From positions 85,065 through 149,064 of the forward strand of contig JAIKXM010000021.1 of assembly GCA_024684085.1 (NCBI GenBank): 64,000 bases of DNA, in the 5' to 3' direction. The first letter of the stretch is position 1, and the number at the start of each line of letters is the position of its first letter. Positions 45,512-54,169 of the stretch are shown piece after piece. A program made the translations under genes and the position numbers. This stretch comes from Lachnospiraceae bacterium. GTDB lineage: Bacteria; Bacillota; Clostridia; Lachnospirales; Lachnospiraceae. The notes beneath the pieces are model-generated. The model saw only the letters and a program-made list of their open reading frames with translations. It was not told where the DNA came from and ran no database searches.

Positions 45512-45771
45512 TTTCTATAGACTTACCGGAGATCAATAAAGGGCTTATTGAGCACATTCGCCGGGATGATGGCATTATTCCCGAATAACTTATTCTGAGA
45601 TAAGATAATTGTAAGGGTATGGTTCAGTATGATTATTGGAGAGGATAAGCGAAAGTGGCCATATAGAATGCTGAAATATAGTATATTTTATACTAAAATG
45701 TCAGACTTTTATAAAATCTTTATTTGCGGTTGACACGATTGATATTGTGTAAAACGACAAAAGCGGACGAT

Positions 45772-46060
45772 TGACCAAAGCGGTCACATCGTTATGTGAA
45801 TAAGAAGTTATCCACAATAATAAAGAGGTAAAAGGTTAAAAAACCATCTTATACACCAAGTTATCCACTTTATACACATCAAATGCACGGTTATTGACCG
45901 TAAAAGACTCAGTTTTGTAAGAACAGGGGTTCTGTTGAATATGTATAAAACTCAATAAAACGAAAAAAACGCTTGCAAAATAATAAGATAGATAAAATAT
46001 AAAAAATTGATTAAATTTTCAGAAAACAAAAGTGCCTTATAGACAAAAGAGAGTAAAATA
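45772..46060. promoter_or_regulatory. DnaA-box cluster next to an AT-rich stretch
   Basis: Five DnaA-box-like 9-mers lie in 84 bases: TGTGAATAA (45795-45803, reverse of TTATTCACA), TTATCCACA (45808-45816), TTATACACC (45849-45857), TTATCCACT (45861-45869) and TTATACACA (45870-45878). Three match TTATNCACA perfectly and two differ only at the last base. They are preceded by the palindrome TGACC-aaagc-GGTCA (45772-45786) and followed by a very AT-rich tract (about 45955-46060). Possible roles are DnaA titration, DnaA control of hpf, or an origin. The rest of the 45512-46125 gap shows no gene. Confidence 0.7.
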
Positions 46061-46125
46061 TGATAGAATGTAGTCACGTTGAAGGTTACTTTTCAACAAA
46101 TACAGTACAGAAGGGGCTGATGTGT

Positions 46126-46653
46126 ATGAAATTTATTATTAGTGGCAAGAACATTGATGTTACTGATGGGTTACGCAGCGCAGTACAGGAGAAGATAGGA
46201 AAGTTAGAGAGATATTTTACTCCTGAGACAGAAGTTCATGTTACCTTGAGCGTAGAGAAGGAGAGGCAGAAGATAGAGGTAACGATTCCGGTCAAAGGCA
46301 GTGTCATCAGATCGGAGCAGGTTAGCAACGACATGTATGTTTCAATAGACCTTGTAGAGGAGATAATCGAAAGACAGTTAAAGAGATATAAGAATAAGAT
46401 AATCGATAAGCATCAGAACGGTAATTACTTCCGGCAGGAATTTATTGAGAAGGATTATGTAGAAGACGAGGACGTTCAGATCGTCAGAAGCAAGAAGTTC
46501 GATATCAAGCCCATGTATGCGGACGATGCCTGTGTACAGATGGAGCTTACGGGACATAATTTCTTCGTATTTGTGAATGCGGAGACAGATCAGGTTAATG
46601 TAGTATATAAGAGAAAGGGTAATACATACGGACTGATAGAGCCTGAATATTGA
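46126..46653 (+). CDS. hpf: Long-form ribosome hibernation promoting factor
   Basis: 175 residues from ATG 46126 (AAGGGG before). The N-terminal S30AE domain (1-105: KFIISGKNIDVTDGLRSAVQ, KIGKLERYF) binds the 30S A and P sites. The C-terminal domain (about 120-175: IVRSKKFDIKPMYADDACVQ, NFFVFVNAETDQVNVVYKRK) dimerises two ribosomes into 100S particles. The long form is typical of Firmicutes. Its upstream region carries DnaA-box-like sites, unusual for this gene, and a strong terminator follows. Confidence 0.95.
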   Translation: MKFIISGKNIDVTDGLRSAVQEKIGKLERYFTPETEVHVTLSVEKERQKIEVTIPVKGSVIRSEQVSNDMYVSIDLVEEIIERQLKRYKNKIIDKHQNGNYFRQEFIEKDYVEDEDVQIVRSKKFDIKPMYADDACVQMELTGHNFFVFVNAETDQVNVVYKRKGNTYGLIEPEY

Positions 46654-46694
46654 TGGGGAGATCATATATTCGGGTCGTCCAATGAAGATGATAA

Positions 46695-46736
46695 AGAGTT
46701 GCAGAAAGGAGTTTTCCTGACTGCAACTCTTTTTTT
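46695..46736 (+). terminator. Terminator of hpf
   Basis: AGAGTTGCAG (46695-46704) pairs with CTGCAACTCT (46721-46730), with a further AGGA/TCCT pairing in the loop, then a run of T (46730-46736). Immediately abutted by the left hairpin of the next repeat element. Confidence 0.9.
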
Positions 46737-46919
46737 GTGAAATAGAAAGATTGCTTTCTATTTCACAAAAACGCTACGCTAAGGATGCGAACTCGCGCGA
46801 AAGGCAGGTGTAAAGGATGCGAACTAGCGCGAAAGGCAGGTGTAAATAATGCGAACTCGAGCGAAAGGTATATGATGCTAAAGTATCTGCGCTCAGCGCG
46901 CGAATGTCGCAAGCAATAT
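46736..46919 (+). repeat. Dispersed hairpin-bounded element, second large copy
   Basis: It opens with a perfect 14-bp hairpin, TGTGAAATAGAAAG (46736-46749) and CTTTCTATTTCACA (46754-46767). Then come AACGCTACGCTAAGGATGCG, two near-identical 32-base units with GCGCGAAAGGCAGGTGTA, a diverged third, and a terminal GAATGTCGC-aa-GC(A)A(T)ATTC hairpin that has decayed by two bases relative to the 45.5-kb copy. No coding capacity. Confidence 0.88.
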
Positions 46920-46946
46920 TCCTTCCCGGATTCGAAATTTTTAGAG

Positions 46947-46997
46947 TTGATAAAGATCCTCCATCTGCTACAATTAAGTGGGGGTCACGTAAGTGAC
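46947..46997 (+). promoter_or_regulatory. Promoter of the GH16 gene with palindrome at the start site
   Basis: TTGATA (46947-46952) and TACAAT (46969-46974), 16 bases apart, predict a start near 46981. GTCAC-gtaa-GTGAC (46984-46997) lies right there, the position expected for a repressor operator or a 5' stabilising hairpin. A TAGGAGGG ribosome site follows before the ATG at 47039. Confidence 0.55.
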
Positions 46998-47038
46998 ATG
47001 AATATTTATTTCACAATATTTAGGAGGGTTTTTACAAA

Positions 47039-48976
47039 ATGGGGTTACACAAAAAGACACTTGCGTTAGCAGGTGCGTTCTTAGCATGCGCATCTATGTT
47101 GCTTGCACCCTGTGTTCCGACACAGGCAGCAACCAGTTCATCGACTCTTATCTGGAGTGATGAGTTCAACGGTTCAAGTCTTGACACATCTAAGTGGACT
47201 TGTGAGATTGGTAACGGCTCAGGCGGTTGGGGTAATAATGAGCTGGAATACTATACCAACAGATCTGAGAATGTCTCTGTAAGAGACGGTTATCTTCACA
47301 TTACAGCAAGGAATGAGAATTACAACGGATACAATTATACTTCCGCAAGATTGAAGACTCAGGATAAGTTCTATTTTACCTATGGTCATATTGAGGCAAG
47401 AGTGGCTCTTCCTTCCGGAAGCGGAATCTGGCCTGCATTCTGGATGCTCGGACAGAATATCGGTTCTGTAGGCTGGCCTGCATGCGGTGAGACAGATATT
47501 ATCGAAGCTATCAATGCCGAGAACAAGGTATACGGTACGTGCCATTGGGACAGCAACGGACATGCTGAGTATGGCAATTCATCAGGCAATTTCGATATAA
47601 CACAGTTCCATACATATACATGTGATTGGGATAGTCAGTATATCCGTATGTATGTTGACGGCAATAAGTATCATGAGATAAGCATTGCCAATTCAACAGG
47701 TTCGACAGAAGAATTTCATAAGCCTTCTTTCTTCCTGCTAAATGTTGCAGTAGGTGGTAACTGGCCCGGATTCAATGTGGATAACAGCAGATTCCCTCAG
47801 GAGATGAAGGTTGATTATATCCGTGTATATCAGGATCAGCTGAATTATACTTCTACATCGGGTAATTCGGTAGATAACAATCAGGGTAACAACAATTCAG
47901 GTAATAACGGCGGTAACAATAGCGGTAATAACGGTGGCAATAATAACAGTGGCAATTCAGATTCTACAACACCCGCTTCAGGAATGGGTATGAGCTATGC
48001 TTCAGCTAATTCGGCTTCCGCTTATGTTAATGATTCTTCATGGGCTGATATCCACTATTCGGTTAACGGCGGCGGACAGCAGAACGTAAGAATGACTCAG
48101 AACGGAAATAAGGCTACTTATACCATTAACGGCCTTAACAATAATGATACTGTTTCTTACTGGTTCACTTATTCCAATACATCAGGTTATGTACAGGATA
48201 CCGCAAGATATTCCTATACACATACCGCAGGAAGTACCAATAACGGCGGTTCGGGTTCCGGAAGCAATAACAGCGGTTCTTCCAACAATGCATCAGGTGA
48301 TATCTACATCTATCAGGATATCAACTATGGTGGCAGAAGTGCTTCTCTGGGACTTGGCAATTATAATCTTGCATCACTTCAGGCTAAGGGCTTCCGCAAT
48401 GATGATCTTTCATCGATCAAGGTTCCTTTTGGATATAAGGTAACTCTTTATGCGGATGATAACTTCACAGGAAGGACTAAGGTCGTTACTTCCGATACTA
48501 ACTGGATAGGCAATGATTTCAATGATGCTGTATCTTCTATCAAGGTTGAGAAGGCAAGATACAGGATCTTCAGCCGTCACAGCGGACTCTGCCTCGATGT
48601 TGCCAATGCAAGTCATGACAGCGGTGCCAATATCCAGCAGTGGTATGAGAACGGCAATGATGCTCAGGTATTCGAAGTTACCATGAACAGTGACTCATCA
48701 TTCACAATAACAAGTGTTATGCATGGCAAGGCTCTTGATATGGGCGGATGGTCTAAGGAAAACGGCGGTAACCTCATTATCTGGGATAACAATAATACAG
48801 ATAACCAGAGATGGTGGATCACAGATCTTGGAGATGGCTACAGCAGTATCATCAATAAGTACAGTGGCAAGGGACTTGACGTAGATGCATGGTCTACAGC
48901 AGGCGGTGCCAACATTCAGCAGTGGGATTACCTTGGTCAGGCTAATCAGCAGTGGAAATTCGTTCTGGTTAACTAA
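47039..48976 (+). CDS. Secreted GH16 beta-glucanase with CBM56-like, beta/gamma-crystallin and ricin-type modules
   Basis: 645 residues. Signal peptide cleaved after PTQAA. GH16 domain about 35-275 with catalytic GETDIIEAIN: nucleophile Glu151, Asp153, acid/base Glu156, retaining mechanism. An Asn/Gly linker with NNGGNNSGNN repeats follows. Then a module (about 320-400: ADIHYSVNGGGQQNVRM, VSYWFTYS) resembling CBM56, a beta-1,3-glucan binder. Then a beta/gamma-crystallin fold (about 420-505: GDIYIYQDINYGGRS, LYADDNFTG) and a C-terminal ricin B/CBM13 lectin with QxW repeats (NIQQWY, NQRWW, NIQQWD, NQQWK). Likely a laminarin or mixed-linkage glucan hydrolase. The lectin ends flush with the protein, and no wall anchor is present, so it is released. 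Confidence 0.9.
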   Translation: MGLHKKTLALAGAFLACASMLLAPCVPTQAATSSSTLIWSDEFNGSSLDTSKWTCEIGNGSGGWGNNELEYYTNRSENVSVRDGYLHITARNENYNGYNYTSARLKTQDKFYFTYGHIEARVALPSGSGIWPAFWMLGQNIGSVGWPACGETDIIEAINAENKVYGTCHWDSNGHAEYGNSSGNFDITQFHTYTCDWDSQYIRMYVDGNKYHEISIANSTGSTEEFHKPSFFLLNVAVGGNWPGFNVDNSRFPQEMKVDYIRVYQDQLNYTSTSGNSVDNNQGNNNSGNNGGNNSGNNGGNNNSGNSDSTTPASGMGMSYASANSASAYVNDSSWADIHYSVNGGGQQNVRMTQNGNKATYTINGLNNNDTVSYWFTYSNTSGYVQDTARYSYTHTAGSTNNGGSGSGSNNSGSSNNASGDIYIYQDINYGGRSASLGLGNYNLASLQAKGFRNDDLSSIKVPFGYKVTLYADDNFTGRTKVVTSDTNWIGNDFNDAVSSIKVEKARYRIFSRHSGLCLDVANASHDSGANIQQWYENGNDAQVFEVTMNSDSSFTITSVMHGKALDMGGWSKENGGNLIIWDNNNTDNQRWWITDLGDGYSSIINKYSGKGLDVDAWSTAGGANIQQWDYLGQANQQWKFVLVN

Positions 48977-49126
48977 TGACCATGTAGCGCAAGGATGCGA
49001 AATAACGAAACTAAGACATACTGTCACTTTACACACCCCTGTGTAGAGATCCGTAGGCTTATCTTGGATAAGGCATCGGTTCTGTCAAAAAAAGATGAAT
49101 ATCTTTAATAATTAAAGTATAATGAT

Positions 49127-49166
49127 AAGGGTCTTCTTCATGATGATATGGAGAAGATCCTTTTTT
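49127..49166 (+). terminator. Terminator between the GH16 and NUDIX genes
   Basis: AAGGGTCTTCT (49127-49137) and AGAAGATCCTT (49152-49162) pair with one G-T wobble, followed by T to 49166. A TATAAT at 49118-49123 lies just upstream, so a very short transcript or attenuator is possible. The gap from 48977 otherwise holds no gene. Confidence 0.75.
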
Positions 49167-49217
49167 CCAATATTGTTAGAATAAATTAAACGAGTGAGCT
49201 GAAAGGGAGATTATTCG

Positions 49218-49682
49218 ATGGCGGTTAATACTTCATTATGCTATATAGAGAAAGACGATTCGTATCTGATGCTCCTGCGCAACAAGAAGGCGAATGATCC
49301 GAACGAGGGAAAGTGGATCGGCTGCGGCGGACACTTCGAAGACGGAGAGAGCCCTGAGGATTGTATGAAAAGAGAGGTCTTTGAGGAGACCGGTCTTACA
49401 GCGGTCGATTACAGATACAGAGGGATCGTTACATTTGTGTCGGATGAATACGAGACTGAGTATATGCATCTCTTTACAGTCAGCGGGACTGAAGGGGAAC
49501 TCGCGAAAGATTGCGATGAGGGGCAACTGTGCTGGATCAGAAAAAGTGATATAATGAATCTGAATCTTTGGGAGGGCGACAGGCTGTTCCTTAGGTTCCT
49601 GCTGGAAGATAAGCCTTTCTTCTCGATGAAGCTGGTATATAAAGGCGATGAACTGGCAGACAGCACAGTACGTTTATATTAG
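49218..49682 (+). CDS. NUDIX hydrolase, MutT-like
   Basis: 154 residues. The Nudix box is complete: GHFEDGESPEDCMKREVFEE then TGL, fitting GX5EX7REUXEEXGU. The preceding KWIGCGGH matches the 8-oxo-dGTP diphosphatase group, so cleansing of oxidised nucleotides is the likely role, though other nucleoside diphosphate derivatives are possible. AAAGGGAG precedes the ATG. The last 13 codons and the stop are part of a 41-base tandem duplication that continues into the downstream DNA. Confidence 0.9.
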   Translation: MAVNTSLCYIEKDDSYLMLLRNKKANDPNEGKWIGCGGHFEDGESPEDCMKREVFEETGLTAVDYRYRGIVTFVSDEYETEYMHLFTVSGTEGELAKDCDEGQLCWIRKSDIMNLNLWEGDRLFLRFLLEDKPFFSMKLVYKGDELADSTVRLY

Positions 49683-49745
49683 ACGGCGATGAACTGGCAG
49701 ACAGCACAGTGCGTTTATATTAGACGACGATGAACTGGCAGACAG
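49644..49745 (+). repeat. 41-base tandem repeat spanning the NUDIX stop codon
   Basis: Unit 1 (49644-49684) encodes the C-terminal GDELADSTVRLY and the stop. Unit 2 (49685-49725) differs from it by one base. Unit 3 begins at 49726 (GACGATGAACTGGCAGACAG) and decays after about 20 bases. Because 41 is not a multiple of three and the stop lies in unit 1, the copies are non-coding. Confidence 0.92.
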
Positions 49746-49813
49746 TACTGGATATTATTATTGAACAGGATTGATCGGTAGACATTATAATATTTTTTTA
49801 ACGGAGACAGGAT

Positions 49814-51727
49814 ATGAAGGACGGATATATTAAGTGCGCCGCGGTGGCTACGGATGTTCATGTGGCCGATACGGTGTATAATTCAGACAGAATAATTGAA
49901 AAAATACGGGACTGCGTGAACAGGAGAGCCGGGATCATCGTATTCCCCGAGCTGTGCATTACGGGCTATACATGTCAGGATCTGTTTCATCAGGAATCAC
50001 TTCTTAACGGAGCACTTGAGGGACTTAAGAAGATAACTGATGCTACAGCCGGTAAGCCGGGACTTGTGTTCGTCGGACTTCCGTACAGATTCAACAGTAA
50101 GCTGTATAATGTGGCGGCTGCGATCTCTGACGGCGAAGTGCTGGCCCTGATCCCTAAGATGTATATGCCGAACTATAATGAGTTTTACGAGGTTCGTCAT
50201 TTTACTCCGTGGACGGATGAGAACCGGGAGACCGTTCTTTTTAATAAGCGGATAACGATCGGTAATTCGGTCATACTTAAGGCTTCGGGCAATCCCGATA
50301 TCAGGGTTTCGGCAGAATTATGCGAGGATCTGTGGGTTCCGGTCAATCCGGCAACTTATCATTGCAGGTGCGGAGCCAATATAATCGTCAATCTCTCGGC
50401 TTCCAATGAGCTGACAGGCAAGAGCGAGTACAGAAGACAGCTTGTTGCTTCGGCAAGTGCAAGGATGATCTGCGGATATGTATATGCGTCGGCAGGCATC
50501 GGCGAGTCCACACAGGATCTGGTATTCGGCGGGCATCATATCATAGCCGAGAACGGAACTGTGCTCAGCGAAGCAAAGAGATTCACCAATGATATAATAA
50601 TGAATGATATCGATGTGCAGCGTCTGATACATGACAGAAGCAAGATGACGACCTATGACTGTGAAAATGATGAGAGTTATCTTGAGATAGAGTTTAATCT
50701 TCCGATGATGGAAGTATGTCTTGACAGGACATATGCGGCAACGCCTTTCGTACCCAAGGATACATCCGATAGGAAGAGGAGATGCGAGGAGATATTCTCG
50801 ATACAGGCTTACGGCCTCCGTAAGAGGATCGACCATACCGGGACTAAGAGCCTGGTGGTGGGGCTGTCGGGCGGACTTGATTCGACTCTGGCACTCCTTG
50901 TTGCGGTTAAAGCATTGGATATCGCAGGCAGAGACCGCAAGGATATGATAGCTGTGACGATGCCATGTTTCGGAACGACGGACAGAACTTATAATAATGC
51001 GATCAAGCTGGCAGCAGCTCTGGGCGTGACTCTTAAGGAAATCCGAATCAATGAATCTGTTATAAGCCATTTTAAGGACATTGAGCATGACATGGATGCT
51101 CATGATGTGACTTATGAGAACGGTCAGGCAAGGGAGCGTACCCAGATCCTCATGGATCTTGCCAATAAATACAACGGTATGGTTGTGGGCACGGGTGATA
51201 TGTCCGAGCTTGCTCTCGGCTGGGCGACCTATAACGGCGACCATATGTCGATGTATGGTGTTAATGCGGGAGTTCCAAAGACACTTGTGCGCCATTTGGT
51301 CGATTATTCGGCGGATGTCGCAGAAGATGAGACGCTTCGTGAGGTATTGAGAGATGTACTTGACACTCCTGTCAGTCCTGAACTTCTGCCTCCTGAGAAT
51401 GGTAAAATATCCCAGAAAACTGAGAATATTGTCGGCCCGTACGAGTTGCATGATTTTTTCATGTATCATATGCTTCGTGACGGAATGGGACCGGCTAAGA
51501 TATACAGGATCGCACTTAAGACCTTCGATGGTTCGTACGAGCCTGAGGAGATACTGAAGTGGGAGAAAGTGTTCGTTCGAAGATTTTTTGCGCAGCAGTT
51601 CAAGCGTTCGTGCCTGCCGGACGGCCCTAAGGTCGGAAGCGTGGCTGTATCGCCGAGAGGTGATCTGAGAATGCCGAGTGACGCCTGCGCGACCGTGTGG
51701 CTTAAGGAACTTGATTCGATCGGATGA
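49814..51727 (+). CDS. nadE: Glutamine-dependent NAD synthase
   Basis: 637 residues, two-domain form. The N-terminal nitrilase-type glutaminase (about 1-290) has catalytic Glu in VFPELCITGY, Lys in LIPKMYMPNYNEFYE, and Cys in SAELCEDLW. The C-terminal synthetase has the P-loop GLSGGLDSTLAL (from residue 350), ammonia/NaAD region TGDMSELALGWATYNGDHM and TPVSPELLPP. It amidates nicotinic acid adenine dinucleotide with ATP, taking ammonia through a tunnel from glutamine. Its stop overlaps the start of the next gene (ATGA). Monitoring of the frame shows no interruption. Confidence 0.96.
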   Translation: MKDGYIKCAAVATDVHVADTVYNSDRIIEKIRDCVNRRAGIIVFPELCITGYTCQDLFHQESLLNGALEGLKKITDATAGKPGLVFVGLPYRFNSKLYNVAAAISDGEVLALIPKMYMPNYNEFYEVRHFTPWTDENRETVLFNKRITIGNSVILKASGNPDIRVSAELCEDLWVPVNPATYHCRCGANIIVNLSASNELTGKSEYRRQLVASASARMICGYVYASAGIGESTQDLVFGGHHIIAENGTVLSEAKRFTNDIIMNDIDVQRLIHDRSKMTTYDCENDESYLEIEFNLPMMEVCLDRTYAATPFVPKDTSDRKRRCEEIFSIQAYGLRKRIDHTGTKSLVVGLSGGLDSTLALLVAVKALDIAGRDRKDMIAVTMPCFGTTDRTYNNAIKLAAALGVTLKEIRINESVISHFKDIEHDMDAHDVTYENGQARERTQILMDLANKYNGMVVGTGDMSELALGWATYNGDHMSMYGVNAGVPKTLVRHLVDYSADVAEDETLREVLRDVLDTPVSPELLPPENGKISQKTENIVGPYELHDFFMYHMLRDGMGPAKIYRIALKTFDGSYEPEEILKWEKVFVRRFFAQQFKRSCLPDGPKVGSVAVSPRGDLRMPSDACATVWLKELDSIG

Positions 51728-52203
51728 CGAGGATGGAAAGGATGAATAAGAAGATGCTTGCCATATATGTTGTATTGGTGCTGGTGATCGTCTGCGCGGC
51801 CGCTGTGTTACTTGCATCGGGTGCAAAGAAGCGCGAGGTCTCCGGGGGGTCCGCAGAGGTGAGCGCCGAATCCACTCAGGACGAGGCGGGAATCGAGGTT
51901 ATCGCTGAATCTGTTCAGGACGAGTCGGGGGATGAGGCTAACGCTGCATCCGCACAGGACGAGTCGGGAGATGAGGCTAACACTGCATCCGCTCAGGACG
52001 AGCGGGGGATCGAAGTTATCGCCAAATGTGCAGACAGGGAAGAGGCGCTTGCGATCGCTGAGGCCTATGGGATCGAGCTTATCGATTACCGTGGCAGTTA
52101 TGCTTTGTTCCGCTCCGATAAAAACATGAGGCAATTGGACGAGCTTCAAGCCGAAAAAGGTCTTCCCAAGCTTGCGCGGAACGATAAGCGTAAGGCTTTT
52201 TAA
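51724..52203 (+). CDS. Membrane-anchored protein with 13-residue repeats
   Basis: 159 residues. After an N-terminal helix (KKMLAIYVVLVLVIVCAAAVLLASG) come four 13-residue repeats, each carrying the QDE(A/S/R)G core and encoded by tandem 39-base units (about 51870-52025). A small C-terminal domain of about 60 residues follows (ADREEALAIAEAYGIELIDY, YALFRSDKN) that resembles I9-type protease propeptide folds, a weak resemblance from memory. ATG 51724 overlaps the nadE stop; ATG 51742 is an alternative. It may be an envelope anchor or protease inhibitor; function not established. Confidence 0.6.
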   Translation: MTRMERMNKKMLAIYVVLVLVIVCAAAVLLASGAKKREVSGGSAEVSAESTQDEAGIEVIAESVQDESGDEANAASAQDESGDEANTASAQDERGIEVIAKCADREEALAIAEAYGIELIDYRGSYALFRSDKNMRQLDELQAEKGLPKLARNDKRKAF

Positions 52204-52342
52204 TGCGGACTACAGGTGTATATATGGAATGAACTGATCCTGAGAGCGATTTAAGGCGCTTGCTAATAATGAAAGACTTAGTAACAGGATCTCATTGAAG
52301 AAATACAGTAAGATATAGAGGATGATTGATGGAGAACGGAGA

Positions 52343-53203
52343 ATGAGACGGGGGCTGATAATGGAAGGCGGTGCAATGCGCGGAATATTCACTGCCGGTG
52401 TTATTGATGTTCTGATGGAAAACGGAATAGAATTTGACGGAGCGATCGGTGTTTCGGCCGGAGCAACATTCGGATGCAATTATAAGTCGAAGCAGATAGG
52501 GCGAACGATCAGATACAACCTGCAGTACTGCGAGGATTACAGATACGGAAGCTTCAGGTCACTTATTAAGAACGGAGACTATTTTGATAACAGATTTTGT
52601 TATTATGATATTCCGTACAGGCTTGATCCTTTTGATACCGGGACCTTTGAAGCCAATCCTATGGAGTTCTATGTGGTGGCCACCGATGTGAAGAACGGTA
52701 AGCCTGTATACAGGAAGCTTAAGGACGGTGGGCTTGAAGATGTGGAATGGATAAGAGCTTCGGCTTCCATTCCTCTGTTGTCCAAGCTTGTCAGGCTGGA
52801 TGAGAAGCTTCTGCTGGATGGAGGTGCTTCCGATTCGGTGCCCTTGAGATATTTTGAGTCTATCGGATATGACAGGAATGTCGTGATCCTTACAAGGCCT
52901 GATGATTACAGGAAGAGCAGGACGGCTTCAATGCCTCTTATTAAACTTAAGTACCGCTCTTTTCCGAAGTTCGTTGAATTGATGAATGACCGCCATATCA
53001 GATATAACGAGAATATTCAGTATGTGAGGGACAGGGAGAGCGCCGGCGAGGCCTTTGTTATCAGACCGGACAAGCTTCTTGAACTCTCAAACGGTGAAAA
53101 GGATCCTGAGAAGCTTAAAAAAGTCTATGAGGTCGGAAGGGCAGCAGGGCTTGAAGCTGTTAATGAACGCCATCTTAAGAAATGGCTTGAGGGGGATATA
53201 TGA
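52343..53203 (+). CDS. Patatin-like phospholipase
   Basis: 286 residues from ATG 52343 (GGAG before). Catalytic Ser lies in GVSAGA (G-x-S-x-G) near residue 43, the catalytic Asp in [12 protein letters not shown] near residue 161, and the oxyanion glycines in IMEGGAMRG at 6-14. The family hydrolyses acyl esters of phospho- or glycolipids in the cytosol. The C-terminal 90 residues are basic and helical, as in the RssA/YlbK-like bacterial group. Its stop overlaps the exonuclease III start by four bases. Confidence 0.93.
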   Translation: MRRGLIMEGGAMRGIFTAGVIDVLMENGIEFDGAIGVSAGATFGCNYKSKQIGRTIRYNLQYCEDYRYGSFRSLIKNGDYFDNRFCYYDIPYRLDPFDTGTFEANPMEFYVVATDVKNGKPVYRKLKDGGLEDVEWIRASASIPLLSKLVRLDEKLLLDGGASDSVPLRYFESIGYDRNVVILTRPDDYRKSRTASMPLIKLKYRSFPKFVELMNDRHIRYNENIQYVRDRESAGEAFVIRPDKLLELSNGEKDPEKLKKVYEVGRAAGLEAVNERHLKKWLEGDI

Positions 53204-53952
53204 GATTTGTATCATGGAACGTTAACGGCCTGAGAGCCGTTGTGGGCAAGAACTTCATGGAGGCTTTTAACGAACTTAATGCCGATATTTTTTGCCTGCA
53301 GGAGACTAAGATGCAGGAAGGACAGCTTGAGCTGGATCTTCCGGGGTATGAGCAATATTACAATTATGCCGAGAAAAAGGGTTACAGCGGGACTGCGATC
53401 TTCACGAAGATCAAGCCGCTCAATGTGACTTACGGCATCGGAGTGGAGGAACATGACCATGAAGGCCGCGTGATCACTCTGGAGTTCGAGGATTACTACT
53501 TTATAACGGTTTATACGCCCAATTCGCAGAATGAACTCGCCCGTCTTGACTACAGGATGAAGTGGGAAGATGACTTTAAGACTTATGTGGACGGCCTTGA
53601 TGCCGTGAAGCCTGTTGTGTTCTGCGGAGATCTCAACGTGGCGCATCAGGAGATCGACCTTAAGAATCCTAAGTCCAATCGTAAAAATGCGGGATTTACG
53701 GATGAGGAACGCGCCTGCATGAGCAGACTGTTGTCCAACGGATATGTCGATACCTTCAGGTATTTCTATCCGGATCAGACCGATATATATTCATGGTGGT
53801 CTTACCGCTTCAAGGCGAGAGAGAAGAATGCCGGATGGCGTATCGACTACTTTATCGTATCCGACAGGCTAAAGGAACGGCTGAAAGGTGCATCCATTCA
53901 TACTGAGATCATGGGATCGGATCATTGTCCCGTCGAGCTTGTGATGGATTGA
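53200..53952 (+). CDS. xth: Exodeoxyribonuclease III (AP endonuclease)
   Basis: 250 residues, EEP superfamily. [11 protein letters not shown] (Asn metal ligand), CLQETKM (metal Glu), [22 protein letters not shown] (Asp/Asn), WRIDYFIVS and the catalytic GSDHCPVEL are all present and in order. It incises abasic sites and removes 3' blocking groups in base-excision repair. Length and motif order are normal. It overlaps the patatin gene by ATGA, so the pair is co-transcribed. Confidence 0.95.
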   Translation: MRFVSWNVNGLRAVVGKNFMEAFNELNADIFCLQETKMQEGQLELDLPGYEQYYNYAEKKGYSGTAIFTKIKPLNVTYGIGVEEHDHEGRVITLEFEDYYFITVYTPNSQNELARLDYRMKWEDDFKTYVDGLDAVKPVVFCGDLNVAHQEIDLKNPKSNRKNAGFTDEERACMSRLLSNGYVDTFRYFYPDQTDIYSWWSYRFKAREKNAGWRIDYFIVSDRLKERLKGASIHTEIMGSDHCPVELVMD

Positions 53953-53983
53953 CAGAAAAGGCTGTCACGATCAATTCGGCAGT

Positions 53984-54169
53984 GGATCAATAGAGAAACG
54001 AATGATCGGCAGATAATTAATATCGAATCGATAGGGGATTAGCGCAGAAACAACGGATGATCGACAGAATATCAATAGTTAATCGGCGGCGGATCAACAG
54101 AGAAACAACGGATGATCGACAGAATATCAATAGTTGATCGGCGGCGGATCAACAGAGATCTGCGATGAC
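53984..54169. repeat. 55-base tandem repeats after the exonuclease gene
   Basis: Two near-identical units (54046-54100 and 54101-54155) start with AGAAACAACGGATGATCGAC and end with ATCGGCGGCGGATCAACAG. A degenerate third lies at 53984-54045 and a stub follows 54156. The wider gap 53953-54742 holds this array, then AT-rich sequence and the promoter of the next gene; a 67-codon frame at 54165-54368 lacks support. Confidence 0.85.

Noticed and set aside
45218..45575. Minus-strand open frames through the repeat element
   Set aside because: They translate the repeat itself (recurrent ECASLAERF-like strings), have no ribosome site and differ between copies.
45772..46060. Chromosomal replication origin
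   Set aside because: No dnaA, dnaN, recF, gyrB or rpmH nearby and no change of gene direction across it; kept only as a DnaA-box cluster.
50318..51826. A 502-codon minus-strand frame opposite nadE
   Set aside because: nadE is full length with all motifs; the antisense frame has no recognisable domain or ribosome site.
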